Shown: positions 10,310-20,982, counted from the stretch's first letter. The stretch is DNA of 64,000 nucleotides from Calendula officinalis (GCA_963853835.1 OY970829.1:32451764-32515763); one strand, 5' to 3'. Notes: a model not told the origin generated them from the sequence alone. Translations and numbers: made by a program.

Positions 10310-10325
10310 CACGGTCGCAACCGTG
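10310..10325. repeat. Conserved spacer inverted repeat (6-bp stem, 4-base loop)
   Basis: CACGGT-CGCA-ACCGTG forms a perfect 6-bp inverted repeat about 40-55 bp beyond the 3' end of the gene at 10365-10483. It recurs in most spacers of the array. Loop changes that keep the stem are common (CACA, CGTA, AACA forms). One unit type, with CTCTACC after CGCAAC (for example 23273-23286), destroys the right arm. Function unknown. Confidence 0.7.
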
Positions 10326-10364
10326 ACCACCCCGGGACGCAGGGGAAAAAACGAAACAAAAAGA

Positions 10365-10483
10365 GGGTTGCAACACGAGGACTTCCCAGGGGGTCACCCA
10401 TCCTAGTACTACTCTCGCCCAAGCACGCTTTACTGCGGAGTTCTAATGGGATACGGTGCATTAGTGCTGGTATGATCGCACCC
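10365..10483 (-). rRNA. 5S rRNA gene, copy 30
   Basis: 119 nt. Changes: G31U, C39U, U53A, C116A (type a). Confidence 0.92.
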
Positions 10484-10740
10484 GAAATATGTCCCGCTCT
10501 TTATTATCTTATACACCAACAGTGTTGCATGCTAGGAAGGCTAAACATGTGCTAAGGGGCCAAACGGCCCAATCGTGCGCCACCCGCCGTCTCCAATCGT
10601 GCGCCACCCGCCGTCTCCTAGCCCCGGCAAGCCCACGTTCCCACGCCCTCCCCCGCACGCCCGTCCCCTTGTTCACGCACCACCCACGGTCGCAACCGTG
10701 ACCACCCCGGGACGCAGGGGAAAAAAACGAAACAAAAAGA

Positions 10741-10859
10741 GCGGTGCAACACGAGGACTTCCCAGGGGGTCACCCATCCTAATACTACTCTCGCCCAAGC
10801 ACGCTTAACTGCGGAGTTCTGATGGGATCCGGTGCATTAGTGCTGGTATGATCGCACCC
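10741..10859 (-). rRNA. 5S rRNA gene, copy 31
   Basis: 119 nt. Changes: C78U, C118G (type b). Confidence 0.94.
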
Positions 10860-11084
10860 GAAATATGTCCCGCTCTTTATTATCTTATACACCAACAGTG
10901 TTGCATGCTAGGAAGGCTAAACATGTGCTAAGGAGCCAAACGGCCCAACCGTGCGCCACCCGCCGTCTCCTAGCCCCGGCAGGCCCACGTCCTCCCCCGC
11001 ACGCCCGTCAACTTGTTCACGCACCACCCACGGTCGCAACCGTGACCATCCCGGGACGCAGGGGAAAAAAACGAAACAAAAAGA

Positions 11085-11203
11085 GGGGTGCAACACGAGG
11101 ACTTCCTAGGGGGTCAGCCATCCTAGTACTACTCTCGCCCAAGCACGCTTAACTGCGGAGTTCTGATGGGATCCGGTACATTAGTGCTGGTATGAACGCA
11201 CCC
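11085..11203 (-). rRNA. 5S rRNA gene, copy 32
   Basis: 119 nt. Changes: A8U, C26U, G87C and G97A (C box). Confidence 0.92.
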
Positions 11204-11437
11204 GAAATATGTCCCGCTCTTTATTATCTTATACACCAACAGTGTTGCATGCTAGGAAGGCTAAACATGAGCTAAGGAGCCAAACGGCCCAACCGTGCGC
11301 CACCCGCCGTCTCCTAGCCCCGGCAGGCCCACGTTCCCACGCCCTCCCCCGCACGCCCGTCCCCTTGTTCACGCACCACCCACGGTCGCAACCGTGACCA
11401 CCCCGGGACGCAGGGGAAAAAAAACGAAACAAAAAGA

Positions 11438-11556
11438 GGGGTGCAACACGAGGACTTCCCAGGGGGTCACCCATCCTAGTACTACTCTCGCCCAAGCACG
11501 CTTAACTGCGGAGTTCTGATGGGATCCGGTACATTAGTGCTGGTATGAACGCACCC
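11438..11556 (-). rRNA. 5S rRNA gene, copy 33
   Basis: 119 nt. Changes: A8U, C26U. The 5' half matches copy 32 and the 3' half is consensus, suggesting local conversion. Confidence 0.94.
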
Positions 11557-11788
11557 GAAATATGTCCCGCTCTTTATTATCTTATACACCAACAGTGTTG
11601 CGTGCTAGGAAGGCTAAACATGTGCTAAGGAGCCAAACGGCCCAACCGTGCGCCACCCCCCGTCTCCTAGCCCCGGCAGGCCCACGTCCCCACGCCGTCC
11701 CCCGCACGCTCGTCCCCTTTTTCACGCACCACCCACGGTCGCAACCGTGACCACCCCGGGACGCAGGGGAAAAAACGAAACAAAAAGA

Positions 11789-11907
11789 GGGTTGCAACAC
11801 GAGGACTTCCCAGGGGGTCACCCATCCTAGTACTACTCTCGCCCAAGCACGCTTTACTGCGGAGTTCTAATGGGATACGGTGCATTAGTGCTGGTATGAT
11901 CGCACCC
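11789..11907 (-). rRNA. 5S rRNA gene, copy 34
   Basis: 119 nt. Changes: G31U, C39U, U53A, C116A (type a). Confidence 0.92.
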
Positions 11908-12164
11908 GAAATATGTCCCGCTCTTTATTATCTTATACACCAACAGTGTTGCATGCTAGGAAGGCTAAACATGTGCTAAGGGGCCAAACGGCCCAATCGT
12001 GCGCCACCCGCCGTCTCCAATCGTGCGCCACCCGCCGTCTCCTAGCCCCGGCAAGCCCACGTTCCCACGCCCTCCCCCGCACGCCCGTCCCCTTGTTCAC
12101 GCACCACCCACGGTCGCAACCGTGACCACCCCGGGACGCAGGGGAAAAAAACGAAACAAAAAGA

Positions 12165-12283
12165 GCGGTGCAACACGAGGACTTCCCAGGGGGTCACCCA
12201 TCCTAATACTACTCTCGCCCAAGCACGCTTAACTGCGGAGTTCTGATGGGATCCGGTGCATTAGTGCTGGTATGATCGCACCC
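12165..12283 (-). rRNA. 5S rRNA gene, copy 35
   Basis: 119 nt. Changes: C78U, C118G (type b). Confidence 0.94.
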
Positions 12284-12508
12284 GAAATATGTCCCGCTCT
12301 TTATTATCTTATACACCAACAGTGTTGCATGCTAGGAAGGCTAAACATGTGCTAAGGAGCCAAACGGCCCAACCGTGCGCCACCCGCCGTCTCCTAGCCC
12401 CGGCAGGCCCACGTCCTCCCCCGCACGCCCGTCAACTTGTTCACGCACCACCCACGGTCGCAACCGTGACCATCCCGGGACGCAGGGGAAAAAAACGAAA
12501 CAAAAAGA

Positions 12509-12627
12509 GGGGTGCAACACGAGGACTTCCTAGGGGGTCAGCCATCCTAGTACTACTCTCGCCCAAGCACGCTTAACTGCGGAGTTCTGATGGGATCCGG
12601 TACATTAGTGCTGGTATGAACGCACCC
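12509..12627 (-). rRNA. 5S rRNA gene, copy 36
   Basis: 119 nt. Changes: A8U, C26U, G87C, G97A; duplicate of copy 32. Confidence 0.92.
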
Positions 12628-12861
12628 GAAATATGTCCCGCTCTTTATTATCTTATACACCAACAGTGTTGCATGCTAGGAAGGCTAAACATGAGCTAAG
12701 GAGCCAAACGGCCCAACCGTGCGCCACCCGCCGTCTCCTAGCCCCGGCAGGCCCACGTTCCCACGCCCTCCCCCGCACGCCCGTCCCCTTGTTCACGCAC
12801 CACCCACGGTCGCAACCGTGACCACCCCGGGACGCAGGGGAAAAAAAACGAAACAAAAAGA

Positions 12862-12980
12862 GGGGTGCAACACGAGGACTTCCCAGGGGGTCACCCATCC
12901 TAGTACTACTCTCGCCCAAGCACGCTTAACTGCGGAGTTCTGATGGGATCCGGTACATTAGTGCTGGTATGAACGCACCC
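12862..12980 (-). rRNA. 5S rRNA gene, copy 37
   Basis: 119 nt. Changes: A8U, C26U. Confidence 0.94.
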
Positions 12981-13214
12981 GAAATATGTCCCGCTCTTTA
13001 TTATCTTATACACCAACAGTGTTGCGTGCTAGGAAGGCTAAACATGTGCTAAGGAGCCAAACGACCCAACCGTGCGCCACCCGCTGTCTCCTAGCCCCGG
13101 CAGGCCCACGTCCCCACGCCCTCCCCCGCACGCTCGTCCCCTTGTTCACGCACCACCCACGGTCGCAATCGTGACCACCCCGTGACACAGGGGAAAAAAA
13201 ACAAAACAAAAAGA

Positions 13215-13333
13215 GGGGTGCAACACGAGGACTTCCCAGGGGGTCACCAATCCTAGTACTACTCTCGCCCAAGCACGCTTAACTGCGGAGTTCTGATGGG
13301 ATCCGGTGCATTAGTGCTGGTATGATCGCACCC
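13215..13333 (-). rRNA. 5S rRNA gene, copy 38
   Basis: 119 nt. Change: G85U (C box). External promoter is the TATAATATAA form. Confidence 0.95.
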
Positions 13334-13552
13334 GAAATATGTCCCGCTCTTTATTATATTATACACCAAAAGTGTTGCATGCTAGGAAGGCTAAACATGT
13401 GCTAAGGAGCAAAACGACCCAACCGTCTCCTAGCCCCGGCAGGCCCATGTCCTCACGCCCTTCCCTGCACGCCCGTCCCCTTGTTCACGCACCAGCCACG
13501 GTCGCAACCGTGACCACCCCGGGATGCAGGGGAAAAAAACGAAACAAAAAGA

Positions 13553-13671
13553 GGGGTGCAAAACGAGGACTTCCCAGGGGGTCACCCATCCTAGTACTAC
13601 TCTCGCCCAAGCACGCTTAATTGCGGAGTTCTGATGGGATCCGGTGCATTAGTGCTGGTATGATCGCACCC
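13553..13671 (-). rRNA. 5S rRNA gene, copy 39
   Basis: 119 nt. Changes: G51A (A box), G110U; duplicate of copy 1. Confidence 0.94.
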
Positions 13672-13903
13672 GAAATATGTCCCGCTCTTTATTATCTTAT
13701 ACACCAACAGTGTTGCATGCTAGGAAGGCTAAACATGTGCTAAGGGGCCAAACGGCCTAACCGTGCACCACCCGCCGTCTCCTAGCCCCGGCAGGCCCAC
13801 GTCCCCACGCCCTCCCCCGCACGCTCGTCCCCTTGTTCACGCACCACCCACGGACGCAACCGTGACCACCCCGTGACACAGGGAAAAAAACAAAACAAAA
13901 AGA

Positions 13904-14022
13904 GGGGTGCAACACGAGGACTTCCCAGGGGGTCACCAATCCTAGTACTACTCTCGCCCAAGCACGCTTAACTGCGGAGTTCTAATGGGATCCGGTGCAT
14001 TAGTGCTGGTATGATCGCACCC
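13904..14022 (-). rRNA. 5S rRNA gene, copy 40
   Basis: 119 nt. Changes: C39U, G85U. Lacks the G87U of its counterpart copy 2. Confidence 0.94.
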
Positions 14023-14241
14023 GAAATATGTCCCGCTCTTTATTATCTTATACACCAACAGTGTTGAATGCTAGGAAGGCTAAACATGTGCTAAGGAGCA
14101 AAACGACCCAACCGTCTCCTAGCCCCGGCAGGCCCACGTCCTCACGCCCTCCCCCGCACGCCCGTCCCCTTGTTCACGCACCACTCACGGTCGCAACCGT
14201 GACCACCCCGGGACGCAGGGGAAAAAAACGAAACAAAAAGA

Positions 14242-14360
14242 GGGGTGCAAAACGAGGACTTCCCAGGGGGTCACCCATCCTAGTACTACTCTCGCCCAAG
14301 CACGCTTAACTGAGGAGTTCTGATGGGATCCGGTGCATTAGTGCTGGTATGATCGCACCC
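14242..14360 (-). rRNA. 5S rRNA gene, copy 41
   Basis: 119 nt. Changes: G48U, G110U; C-1 lost. Confidence 0.93.
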
Positions 14361-14593
14361 AAAATATGTCCTGCTCTTTTTTATCTTATACACCAACAGT
14401 GTTGCATGCTAGGAAGGCTAAACATGTGCTAAGGGGCCAAACGGCCCAACCGTGCGCCACCCGCCGTCTCCTAGCCCCGACAGGCCCACGTCCCCACGCC
14501 CTCCCCCGCACGCTCGTCCCCTTGTTCACGCACCACCCACGGTCGCAACTGTGACCACCCCGGGACGCAGGGGAAAAAAACGAAACAAAAAGA

Positions 14594-14712
14594 GAGGTGC
14601 AACATGAGGACTTCCCAGGGGGTCACCCATCCTAGTACTACTCTCACCCAAGCACGCTTAACTGCGGAGTTCTGATGGGATCCGGTGCATTAGTGCTGGT
14701 ATGATCGCACCC
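14594..14712 (-). rRNA. 5S rRNA gene, copy 42
   Basis: 119 nt. Changes: C67U (IE), G108A, C118U. Confidence 0.93.
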
Positions 14713-14946
14713 GAAATATGTCCCGCTCTTTATTGTCTTATACACCAACCGTGTTGCATGCTAGGATGGCTAAACATGTGCTAAGGAGCCAAACGACCCA
14801 ACCGTGCGCCACCCGCCGTCTCCTAGCCCCGGCAGGCCCACGTTCCCACGCCCTCCCCCGCACGCCCGTCCCCTTGTTCACGCACCACCCACGGTCGCAA
14901 CCGTGACCACCCCGGGACGCAGGGGAAAAAAAACGAAACAAAAAGA

Positions 14947-15065
14947 GGGGTGCAAGATGAGGACTTCCCAGGGGGTCACCCATCCTAGTACTACTCTCGC
15001 CCAAGCACGCTTAACTGCGGAGTTCTGATGGGATCCGGTGCATTAGTGCTGGTATGATCGCACCC
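14947..15065 (-). rRNA. 5S rRNA gene, copy 43
   Basis: 119 nt. Changes: G108A, G110C. Confidence 0.94.
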
Positions 15066-15297
15066 GAAATATGTCCCGCTCTTTATTATCTTATACACCA
15101 ACAGTGTTGCATGCTAGGAAGGCTAAACATGTGCTAAGGAGCCAAACGGCCCAACCGTGCACCACCCCCCGTCTCCTAGCCCCGGCAGGCCCACGTCCCC
15201 ACGCCCTCCCCCGCACGCTCGTCCCATTGTTCACGCACCACCCACGGTCGCAACCGTGACCACTTCGGGACGCAGGGAAAAAAACGAAACAAAAAGA

Positions 15298-15414
15298 GGG
15301 GTGCAACACGAGGACTTCCCAGGGGTCACCCATCCTAGTACTACTCTCGCCCAAGCACGCTTAACTGCGGAGTTCTGATGGGATCCGATGCCTTAGTGCT
15401 GGTATGATCGCACC
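15298..15414 (-). rRNA. 5S rRNA gene, copy 44 (117 nt)
   Basis: One C is missing from the C-box run nt 91-95 and one G from the 5' end; also U24G and C28U. Probably poorly active. Same lesion in copies 53, 126 and 133. Confidence 0.85.
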
Positions 15415-15646
15415 GACATATGTCCCGCTCTTTATTATCTTATACACCAACAGTGTTGCATGCTAGGAAGGCTAAACATGTGCTAAGGGGCCAAACGGCC
15501 CAACCGTGCACCACCCCCCGTCTCCTAGCCCCGGCAGGCCCACGTCGCCACGCCCTCCCCCGCACGCTCGTCCCCTTGTTCACGCACCACCCACGGTCGC
15601 AAGCGTGACCACTTCGGGACGCAGGGAAAAAAACGAAACAAAAAGA

Positions 15647-15765
15647 GGGGTGCAACACGAGGACTTCCCAGGGGGTCACCCATCCTAGTAGTACTCTCGC
15701 CCAAGCACGCTTAACTGCTGAGTTCTGATGGGATCCGATGCAATAGTGCTGGTATGATCGCACCC
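15647..15765 (-). rRNA. 5S rRNA gene, copy 45
   Basis: 119 nt. Changes: A23U, C28U, C47A, G75C. Confidence 0.91.
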
Positions 15766-15997
15766 GAAATATGTCCCGCTCTTTATTATCTTATACACCA
15801 ACAGTGTTGCATGCTAGAAAGGCTAAACATGTGCTAAGGAGCAAAACGGCCCAACCGTGCGCCACCCCCCGTCTCCTAGCCCCGACAGGCCCACGTCCCC
15901 ACGCCCTCCCCCGCACGCTCGTCCCCTTGTTCACGCACCACCCACGGTCGCAACCGTGACCACTTCGGGACGCAGGGAAAAAAACGAAACAAAAAGA

Positions 15998-16116
15998 GGG
16001 GTGCAACACGAGGACTTCCCAGGGGGTCACCCATCCTAGTACTACTCTCGCCCAAGCACGCTTAACTGCGGAGTTCTGATGGGATCCGGTGAATTAGTGC
16101 TGTTATGATCGCACCC
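15998..16116 (-). rRNA. 5S rRNA gene, copy 46
   Basis: 119 nt. Changes: C14A, G25U; C-1 lost. Confidence 0.92.
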
Positions 16117-16351
16117 AAAATATGTCCCGCTCTTTATTATCTTATACACCAACAGTGTTGCATGCTTGGAAGGCTAAACATGTGCTAAGGGGCCAAACGG
16201 CCCAACCGTGCGCCACCCCCCGTCTCCTAGCCCCGGCAGGCCCACGTCGCCACGCCCTCCCCCGCACGCTCGTCCCCTTGTTCACGCACCACCCACGGTC
16301 GCAACCGTGACCACTTCGGGACGCAGGGAAAAAAAAAACGAAACAAAAAGA

Positions 16352-16470
16352 GGGGTGCAACACGAGGACTTCCAAGGGGGTCACCCATCCTAGTACTACT
16401 CTCGTCCAAGCACGCTTAGCTGCGGAGTTCTGATGGGATCCGATGCATTAGTGCTGGTATGATCGCACCC
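16352..16470 (-). rRNA. 5S rRNA gene, copy 47
   Basis: 119 nt. Changes: C28U, U52C (A box), G66A, G97U (C box). Confidence 0.91.
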
Positions 16471-16688
16471 GAAATATGTCCCGCTCTTTATTATCTTATA
16501 CACCAACAGTGTTGCATGCTAGGAAGGCTAAACATGTGCTAAGGAGCCAAACGGCCCAACCGTGCGCCACCCGCCGTCTCCTAGCCCCGGCAGGCCCACG
16601 TTCCCACGCACGTCTCCTTGTTCACGCACCACCCACGGTCGCAACCGTGACCACCCCGGGACGCAGGGGAAAAAACGAAACAAAAAGA

Positions 16689-16807
16689 GGGGTGCAACAC
16701 GAGGACTTCCAAGGGGGTCACCCATCCTAGTACTACTCTCGCCCAAGCACGCTTAACTGCGGAGTTCTGATGGGATCCGGTGCATTAGTGCTGGTATGAT
16801 CGCACCG
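16689..16807 (-). rRNA. 5S rRNA gene, copy 48
   Basis: 119 nt. Changes: G1C, G97U (C box). Confidence 0.93.
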
Positions 16808-17039
16808 GAAATATGTCCCGCTCTTTATTATCTTATACACCAACAGTGTTGCATGCTAGGAAGGCTAAACATGTGCTAAGGGGCCAAACGGCCTAACCGT
16901 GCACCACCCGCCGTCTCCTAGCCCCGGCAGGCCCACGTCCCCACGCCCTCCCCCGCACGCTCGTCCCCTTGTTCACGCACCACCCACGGACGCAACCGTG
17001 ACCACCCCGTGACACAGGGAAAAAAACAAAACAAAAAGA

Positions 17040-17158
17040 GGGGTGCAACACGAGGACTTCCCAGGGGGTCACCAATCCTAGTACTACTCTCGCCCAAGCA
17101 CGCTTAACTGCGGAGTTCTAATGGGATCCGGTGCATTAGTGCTGGTATGATCGCACCC
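17040..17158 (-). rRNA. 5S rRNA gene, copy 49
   Basis: 119 nt. Changes: C39U, G85U. Part of the chimeric insertion 16813-17500. Confidence 0.94.
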
Positions 17159-17376
17159 GAAATATGTCCCGCTCTTTATTATCTTATACACCAACAGTGT
17201 TGAATGCTAGGAAGGCTAAACATGTGCTAAGGAGCAAAACGACCCAACCGTCTCCTAGCCCCGGCAGGCCCACGTCCTCACGCCCTCCCCCGCACGCACG
17301 TCTCCTTGTTCACGCACCACCCACGGTCGCAACCGTGACCACCCCGGGACGCAGGGGAAAAAACGAAACAAAAAGA

Positions 17377-17495
17377 GGGGTGCAACACGAGGACTTCCAA
17401 GGGGGTCACCCATCCTAGTACTACTCTCGCCCAAGCACGCTTAACTGCGGAGTTCTGATGGGATCCGGTGCATTAGTGCTGGTATGATCGCACCG
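17377..17495 (-). rRNA. 5S rRNA gene, copy 50
   Basis: 119 nt. Changes: G1C, G97U, behind the chimeric spacer. Confidence 0.93.
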
Positions 17496-17727
17496 GAAAT
17501 ATGTCCCGCTCTTTATTATCTTATACACCAACAGTGTTGCATGCTAGGAACGCTAAACATGTGCTAAGGAGCCAAACGGCCCAACCGTGCGCCACCCGCC
17601 GTCTCCGAGCCCCGGCAGGCCCACGTTCCCACGCCCTCCCCCGCACACCCGTCCCCTTGTTCACGCACCACCCACGGTCGCAACCGTGACCACCCCGGGA
17701 CGCAGGGGAAAAAACGAAACAAAAAGA

Positions 17728-17846
17728 GGGGTGCAACACGAGGACTTCCCAGGGGGTCACCCATCCTAGTACTACTCTCGCCCAAGCACGCTTAACTGCG
17801 GAGTTCTGATGGGATCCGGTGCATTAGTGCTGGTATGATCGCACCC
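17728..17846 (-). rRNA. 5S rRNA gene, copy 51 (consensus)
   Basis: 119 nt, identical to consensus; external promoter is the TATAATATAA form. Confidence 0.98.
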
Positions 17847-18079
17847 GAAATATGTCCCGCTCTTTATTATATTATACACCAACAGTGTTGCATGCTAGGA
17901 AGGCTAAACATGTGCTAAGGGGCCAAACGGCCAAACCGTCCGCCACCCCCCGTCTCCTAGCCCCGGCAGGCCCACGTCGCTACGCCCTCCTCTGCACGCT
18001 CGTCCCCTTGTTCACGCACCACCCACGGTCGCAACCGTGACCACCCCGGGACGCAGGGAAAAAAAGCGAAACAAAAAGA

Positions 18080-18199
18080 GGGGTGCAACACGAGGACTTC
18101 CAAGGGGGTCACCCATCCTAGTACTACTCTCGTCCAAGCACGCTTAACTGCGGAGTTCTGATGGGGATCCGATGCATTAGTGCTGGTATGATCGCACCC
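18080..18199 (-). rRNA. 5S rRNA gene, copy 52 (120 nt)
   Basis: One extra C in nt 34-36; also C28U, G66A, G97U. Confidence 0.88.
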
Positions 18200-18431
18200 G
18201 AAATATGTCCCGCTCTTTATTATCTTATACACCAACAGTGTTGCATGCTAGGAAGGCTAAACATGTGCTAAGGAGCCAAACGGCCCAACCGTGCACCACC
18301 CCCCGTCTCCTAGCCCCGGCAGGCCCACGTCCCCACGCCCTCCCCCGCACGCTCGTCCCATTGTTCACGCACCTCCCACGGTCGCAACCGTGACCACTTC
18401 GGGACGCAGGGAAAAAAACGAAACAAAAAGA

Positions 18432-18548
18432 GGGGTGCAACACGAGGACTTCCCAGGGGTCACCCATCCTAGTACTACTCTCGCCCAAGCACGCTTAACT
18501 GCGGAGTTCTGATGGGATCCGATGCCTTAGTGCTGGTATGATCGCACC
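18432..18548 (-). rRNA. 5S rRNA gene, copy 53 (117 nt)
   Basis: Duplicate of copy 44: C lost in the C box, 5' G lost, U24G, C28U. Confidence 0.85.
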
Positions 18549-18780
18549 GACATATGTCCCGCTCTTTATTATCTTATACACCAACAGTGTTGCATGCTAG
18601 GAAGGCTAAACATGTGCTAAGGGGCCAAACGGCCCAACCGTGCACCACCCCCCGTCTCCTAGCCCCGGCAGGCCCACGTCGCCACGCCCTCCCCCGCACG
18701 CTCGTCCCCTTGTTCACGCACCACCCACGGTCGCAAGCGTGACCACTTCGGGACGCAGGGAAAAAAACGAAACAAAAAGA

Positions 18781-18899
18781 GGGGTGCAACACGAGGACTT
18801 CCCAGGGGGTCACCCATCCTAGTAGTACTCTCGCCCAAGCACGCTTAACTGCTGAGTTCTGATGGGATCCGATGCAATAGTGCTGGTATGATCGCACCC
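18781..18899 (-). rRNA. 5S rRNA gene, copy 54
   Basis: 119 nt. Changes: A23U, C28U, C47A, G75C; duplicate of copy 45. Confidence 0.91.
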
Positions 18900-19131
18900 G
18901 AAATATGTCCCGCTCTTTATTATCTTATACACCAACAGTGTTGCATGCTAGAAAGGCTAAACATGTGCTAAGGAGCAAAACGGCCCAACCGTGCGCCACC
19001 CCCCGTCTCCTAGCCCCGACAGGCCCACGTCCCCACGCCCTCCCCCGCACGCTCGTCCCCTTGTTCACGCACCACCCACGGTCGCAACCGTGACCACTTC
19101 GGGACGCAGGGAAAAAAACGAAACAAAAAGA

Positions 19132-19250
19132 GGGGTGCAACACGAGGACTTCCCAGGGGGTCACCCATCCTAGTACTACTCTCGCCCAAGCACGCTTAAC
19201 TGCGGAGTTCTGATGGGATCCGGTGAATTAGTGCTGTTATGATCGCACCC
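19132..19250 (-). rRNA. 5S rRNA gene, copy 55
   Basis: 119 nt. Changes: C14A, G25U; C-1 lost. Confidence 0.92.
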
Positions 19251-19485
19251 AAAATATGTCCCGCTCTTTATTATCTTATACACCAACAGTGTTGCATGCT
19301 TGGAAGGCTAAACATGTGCTAAGGGGCCAAACGGCCCAACCGTGCGCCACCCCCCGTCTCCTAGCCCCGGCAGGCCCACGTCGCCACGCCCTCCCCCGCA
19401 CGCTCGTCCCCTTGTTCACGCACCACCCACGGTCGCAACCGTGACCACTTCGGGACGCAGGGAAAAAAAAAACGAAACAAAAAGA

Positions 19486-19604
19486 GGGGTGCAACACGAG
19501 GACTTCCAAGGGGGTCACCCATCCTAGTACTACTCTCGTCCAAGCACGCTTAGCTGCGGAGTTCTGATGGGATCCGATGCATTAGTGCTGGTATGATCGC
19601 ACCC
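19486..19604 (-). rRNA. 5S rRNA gene, copy 56
   Basis: 119 nt. Changes: C28U, U52C, G66A, G97U; duplicate of copy 47. Confidence 0.91.
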
Positions 19605-19822
19605 GAAATATGTCCCGCTCTTTATTATCTTATACACCAACAGTGTTGCATGCTAGGAAGGCTAAACATGTGCTAAGGAGCCAAACGGCCCAACCGTGCG
19701 CCACCCGCCGTCTCCTAGCCCCGGCAGGCCCACGTTCCCACGCACGTCTCCTTGTTCACGCACCACCCACGGTCGCAACCGTGACCACCCCGGGACGCAG
19801 GGGAAAAAACGAAACAAAAAGA

Positions 19823-19941
19823 GGGGTGCAACACGAGGACTTCCAAGGGGGTCACCCATCCTAGTACTACTCTCGCCCAAGCACGCTTAACTGCGGAGTT
19901 CTGATGGGATCCGGTGCATTAGTGCTGGTATGATCGCACCG
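19823..19941 (-). rRNA. 5S rRNA gene, copy 57
   Basis: 119 nt. Changes: G1C, G97U. Confidence 0.93.
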
Positions 19942-20173
19942 GAAATATGTCCCGCTCTTTATTATCTTATACACCAACAGTGTTGCATGCTAGGAACGCT
20001 AAACATGTGCTAAGGAGCCAAACGGCCCAACCGTGCGCCACCCGCCGTCTCCGAGCCCCGGCAGGCCCACGTTCCCACGCCCTCCCCCGCACACCCGTCC
20101 CCTTGTTCACGCACCACCCACGGTCGCAACCGTGACCACCCCGGGACGCAGGGGAAAAAACGAAACAAAAAGA

Positions 20174-20292
20174 GGGGTGCAACACGAGGACTTCCCAGGG
20201 GGTCACCCATCCTAGTACTACTCTCGCCCAAGCACGCTTAACTGCGGAGTTCTGATGGGATCCGGTGCATTAGTGCTGGTATGATCGCACCC
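20174..20292 (-). rRNA. 5S rRNA gene, copy 58 (consensus)
   Basis: 119 nt, identical to consensus; TATAATATAA promoter form. Confidence 0.98.
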
Positions 20293-20525
20293 GAAATATG
20301 TCCCGCTCTTTATTATATTATACACCAACAGTGTTGCATGCTAGGAAGGCTAAACATGTGCTAAGGGGCCAAACGGCCAAACCGTCCGCCACCCCCCGTC
20401 TCCTAGCCCCGGCAGGCCCACGTCGCTACGCCCTCCTCTGCACGCTCGTCCCCTTGTTCACGCACCACCCACGGTCGCAACCGTGACCACCCCGGGACGC
20501 AGGGAAAAAAAGCGAAACAAAAAGA

Positions 20526-20645
20526 GGGGTGCAACACGAGGACTTCCAAGGGGGTCACCCATCCTAGTACTACTCTCGTCCAAGCACGCTTAACTGCGGA
20601 GTTCTGATGGGGATCCGATGCATTAGTGCTGGTATGATCGCACCC
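20526..20645 (-). rRNA. 5S rRNA gene, copy 59 (120 nt)
   Basis: Extra C in nt 34-36; C28U, G66A, G97U; duplicate of copy 52. Confidence 0.88.
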
Positions 20646-20863
20646 GAAATATGTCCCGCTCTTTATTATCTTATACACCAACAGTGTTGCATGCTAGGAA
20701 GGCTAAACATGTGCTAAGGAGCCAAACGGCCCAACCGTGCGCCACCCGCCGTCTCCTAGCCCCGGCAGGCTCATGTTCCCACGCCCGTCTCCTTGTTCAC
20801 GCACCACCCACGGTCGCAACCGTGACCACCCCGGGACGCAGGGGAAAAAACGAAACAAAAAGA

Positions 20864-20982
20864 GGGGTGCAACACGAGGACTTCCCAGGGGGTCACCCAT
20901 CCTAGTACTACTCTCGCCCAAGCACGCTTAACTGCGGAGTTCTGATGGGATCCGGTGCATTAGTGCTGGTATGATCGCACCG
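20864..20982 (-). rRNA. 5S rRNA gene, copy 60
   Basis: 119 nt. Change: G1C. Confidence 0.95.

Larger units (their letters stand above)
4457..12985. repeat. 3- to 4-unit higher-order repeat array
   Basis: Four unit types recur in fixed order, named here a, b, c and d. Type a precedes a gene with C116A, U53A, C39U and G31U. Type b has the 24-bp spacer duplication and precedes C118G, C78U genes. Type c has a 9-bp spacer deletion and precedes G97A, C26U genes. Type d is ordinary. Copies of the a-b-c series begin at 4457, 6230, 7299, 8367 (a hybrid d/a start), 10137 and 11562. Periods are 1069-1073 bp without d and 1424 bp with d; the last two 4-unit copies are nearly identical. Confidence 0.9.
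13377..15065. repeat. Recurrent multi-unit block, copy 2
   Basis: Matches 1-1689 at a shift of 13376 bp and 41609-43298 at a shift of 28232-28233 bp. After 15065 the neighbours of copies 1 and 2 differ in unit type, so the duplication ends here relative to copy 1 but continues to about 16470 relative to copy 3. Confidence 0.9.
15071..16812. repeat. 5-unit segment A (1742 bp), first copy
   Basis: Five units repeated at 18205-19946 with a constant shift of 3134 bp. Shared odd features include the 117-nt gene, the G75C/C47A gene and the G25U/C14A gene. Confidence 0.92.
16813..17500. repeat. Chimeric 2-unit insertion (688 bp)
   Basis: Between segments A and B in their first copy. Positions 16813 to about 17289 match 13677 to about 14160 (GGACGCAACC spacer, then the 14-bp-deletion spacer). 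From CGCACGTCTCC at about 17293 onward it matches the tail of the 16476 unit. The second A-B copy (18205-20650) lacks it. Confidence 0.85.
17501..18204. repeat. 2-unit segment B (704 bp), first copy
   Basis: Repeated at 19947-20650 (shift 2446 bp), including a gene with an extra C in nt 34-36. Confidence 0.92.
18205..19946. repeat. 5-unit segment A, second copy
   Basis: Copy of 15071-16812. It is followed directly by segment B without the insertion seen in the first copy. Confidence 0.92.
19947..20650. repeat. 2-unit segment B, second copy
   Basis: Copy of 17501-18204. Confidence 0.92.
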
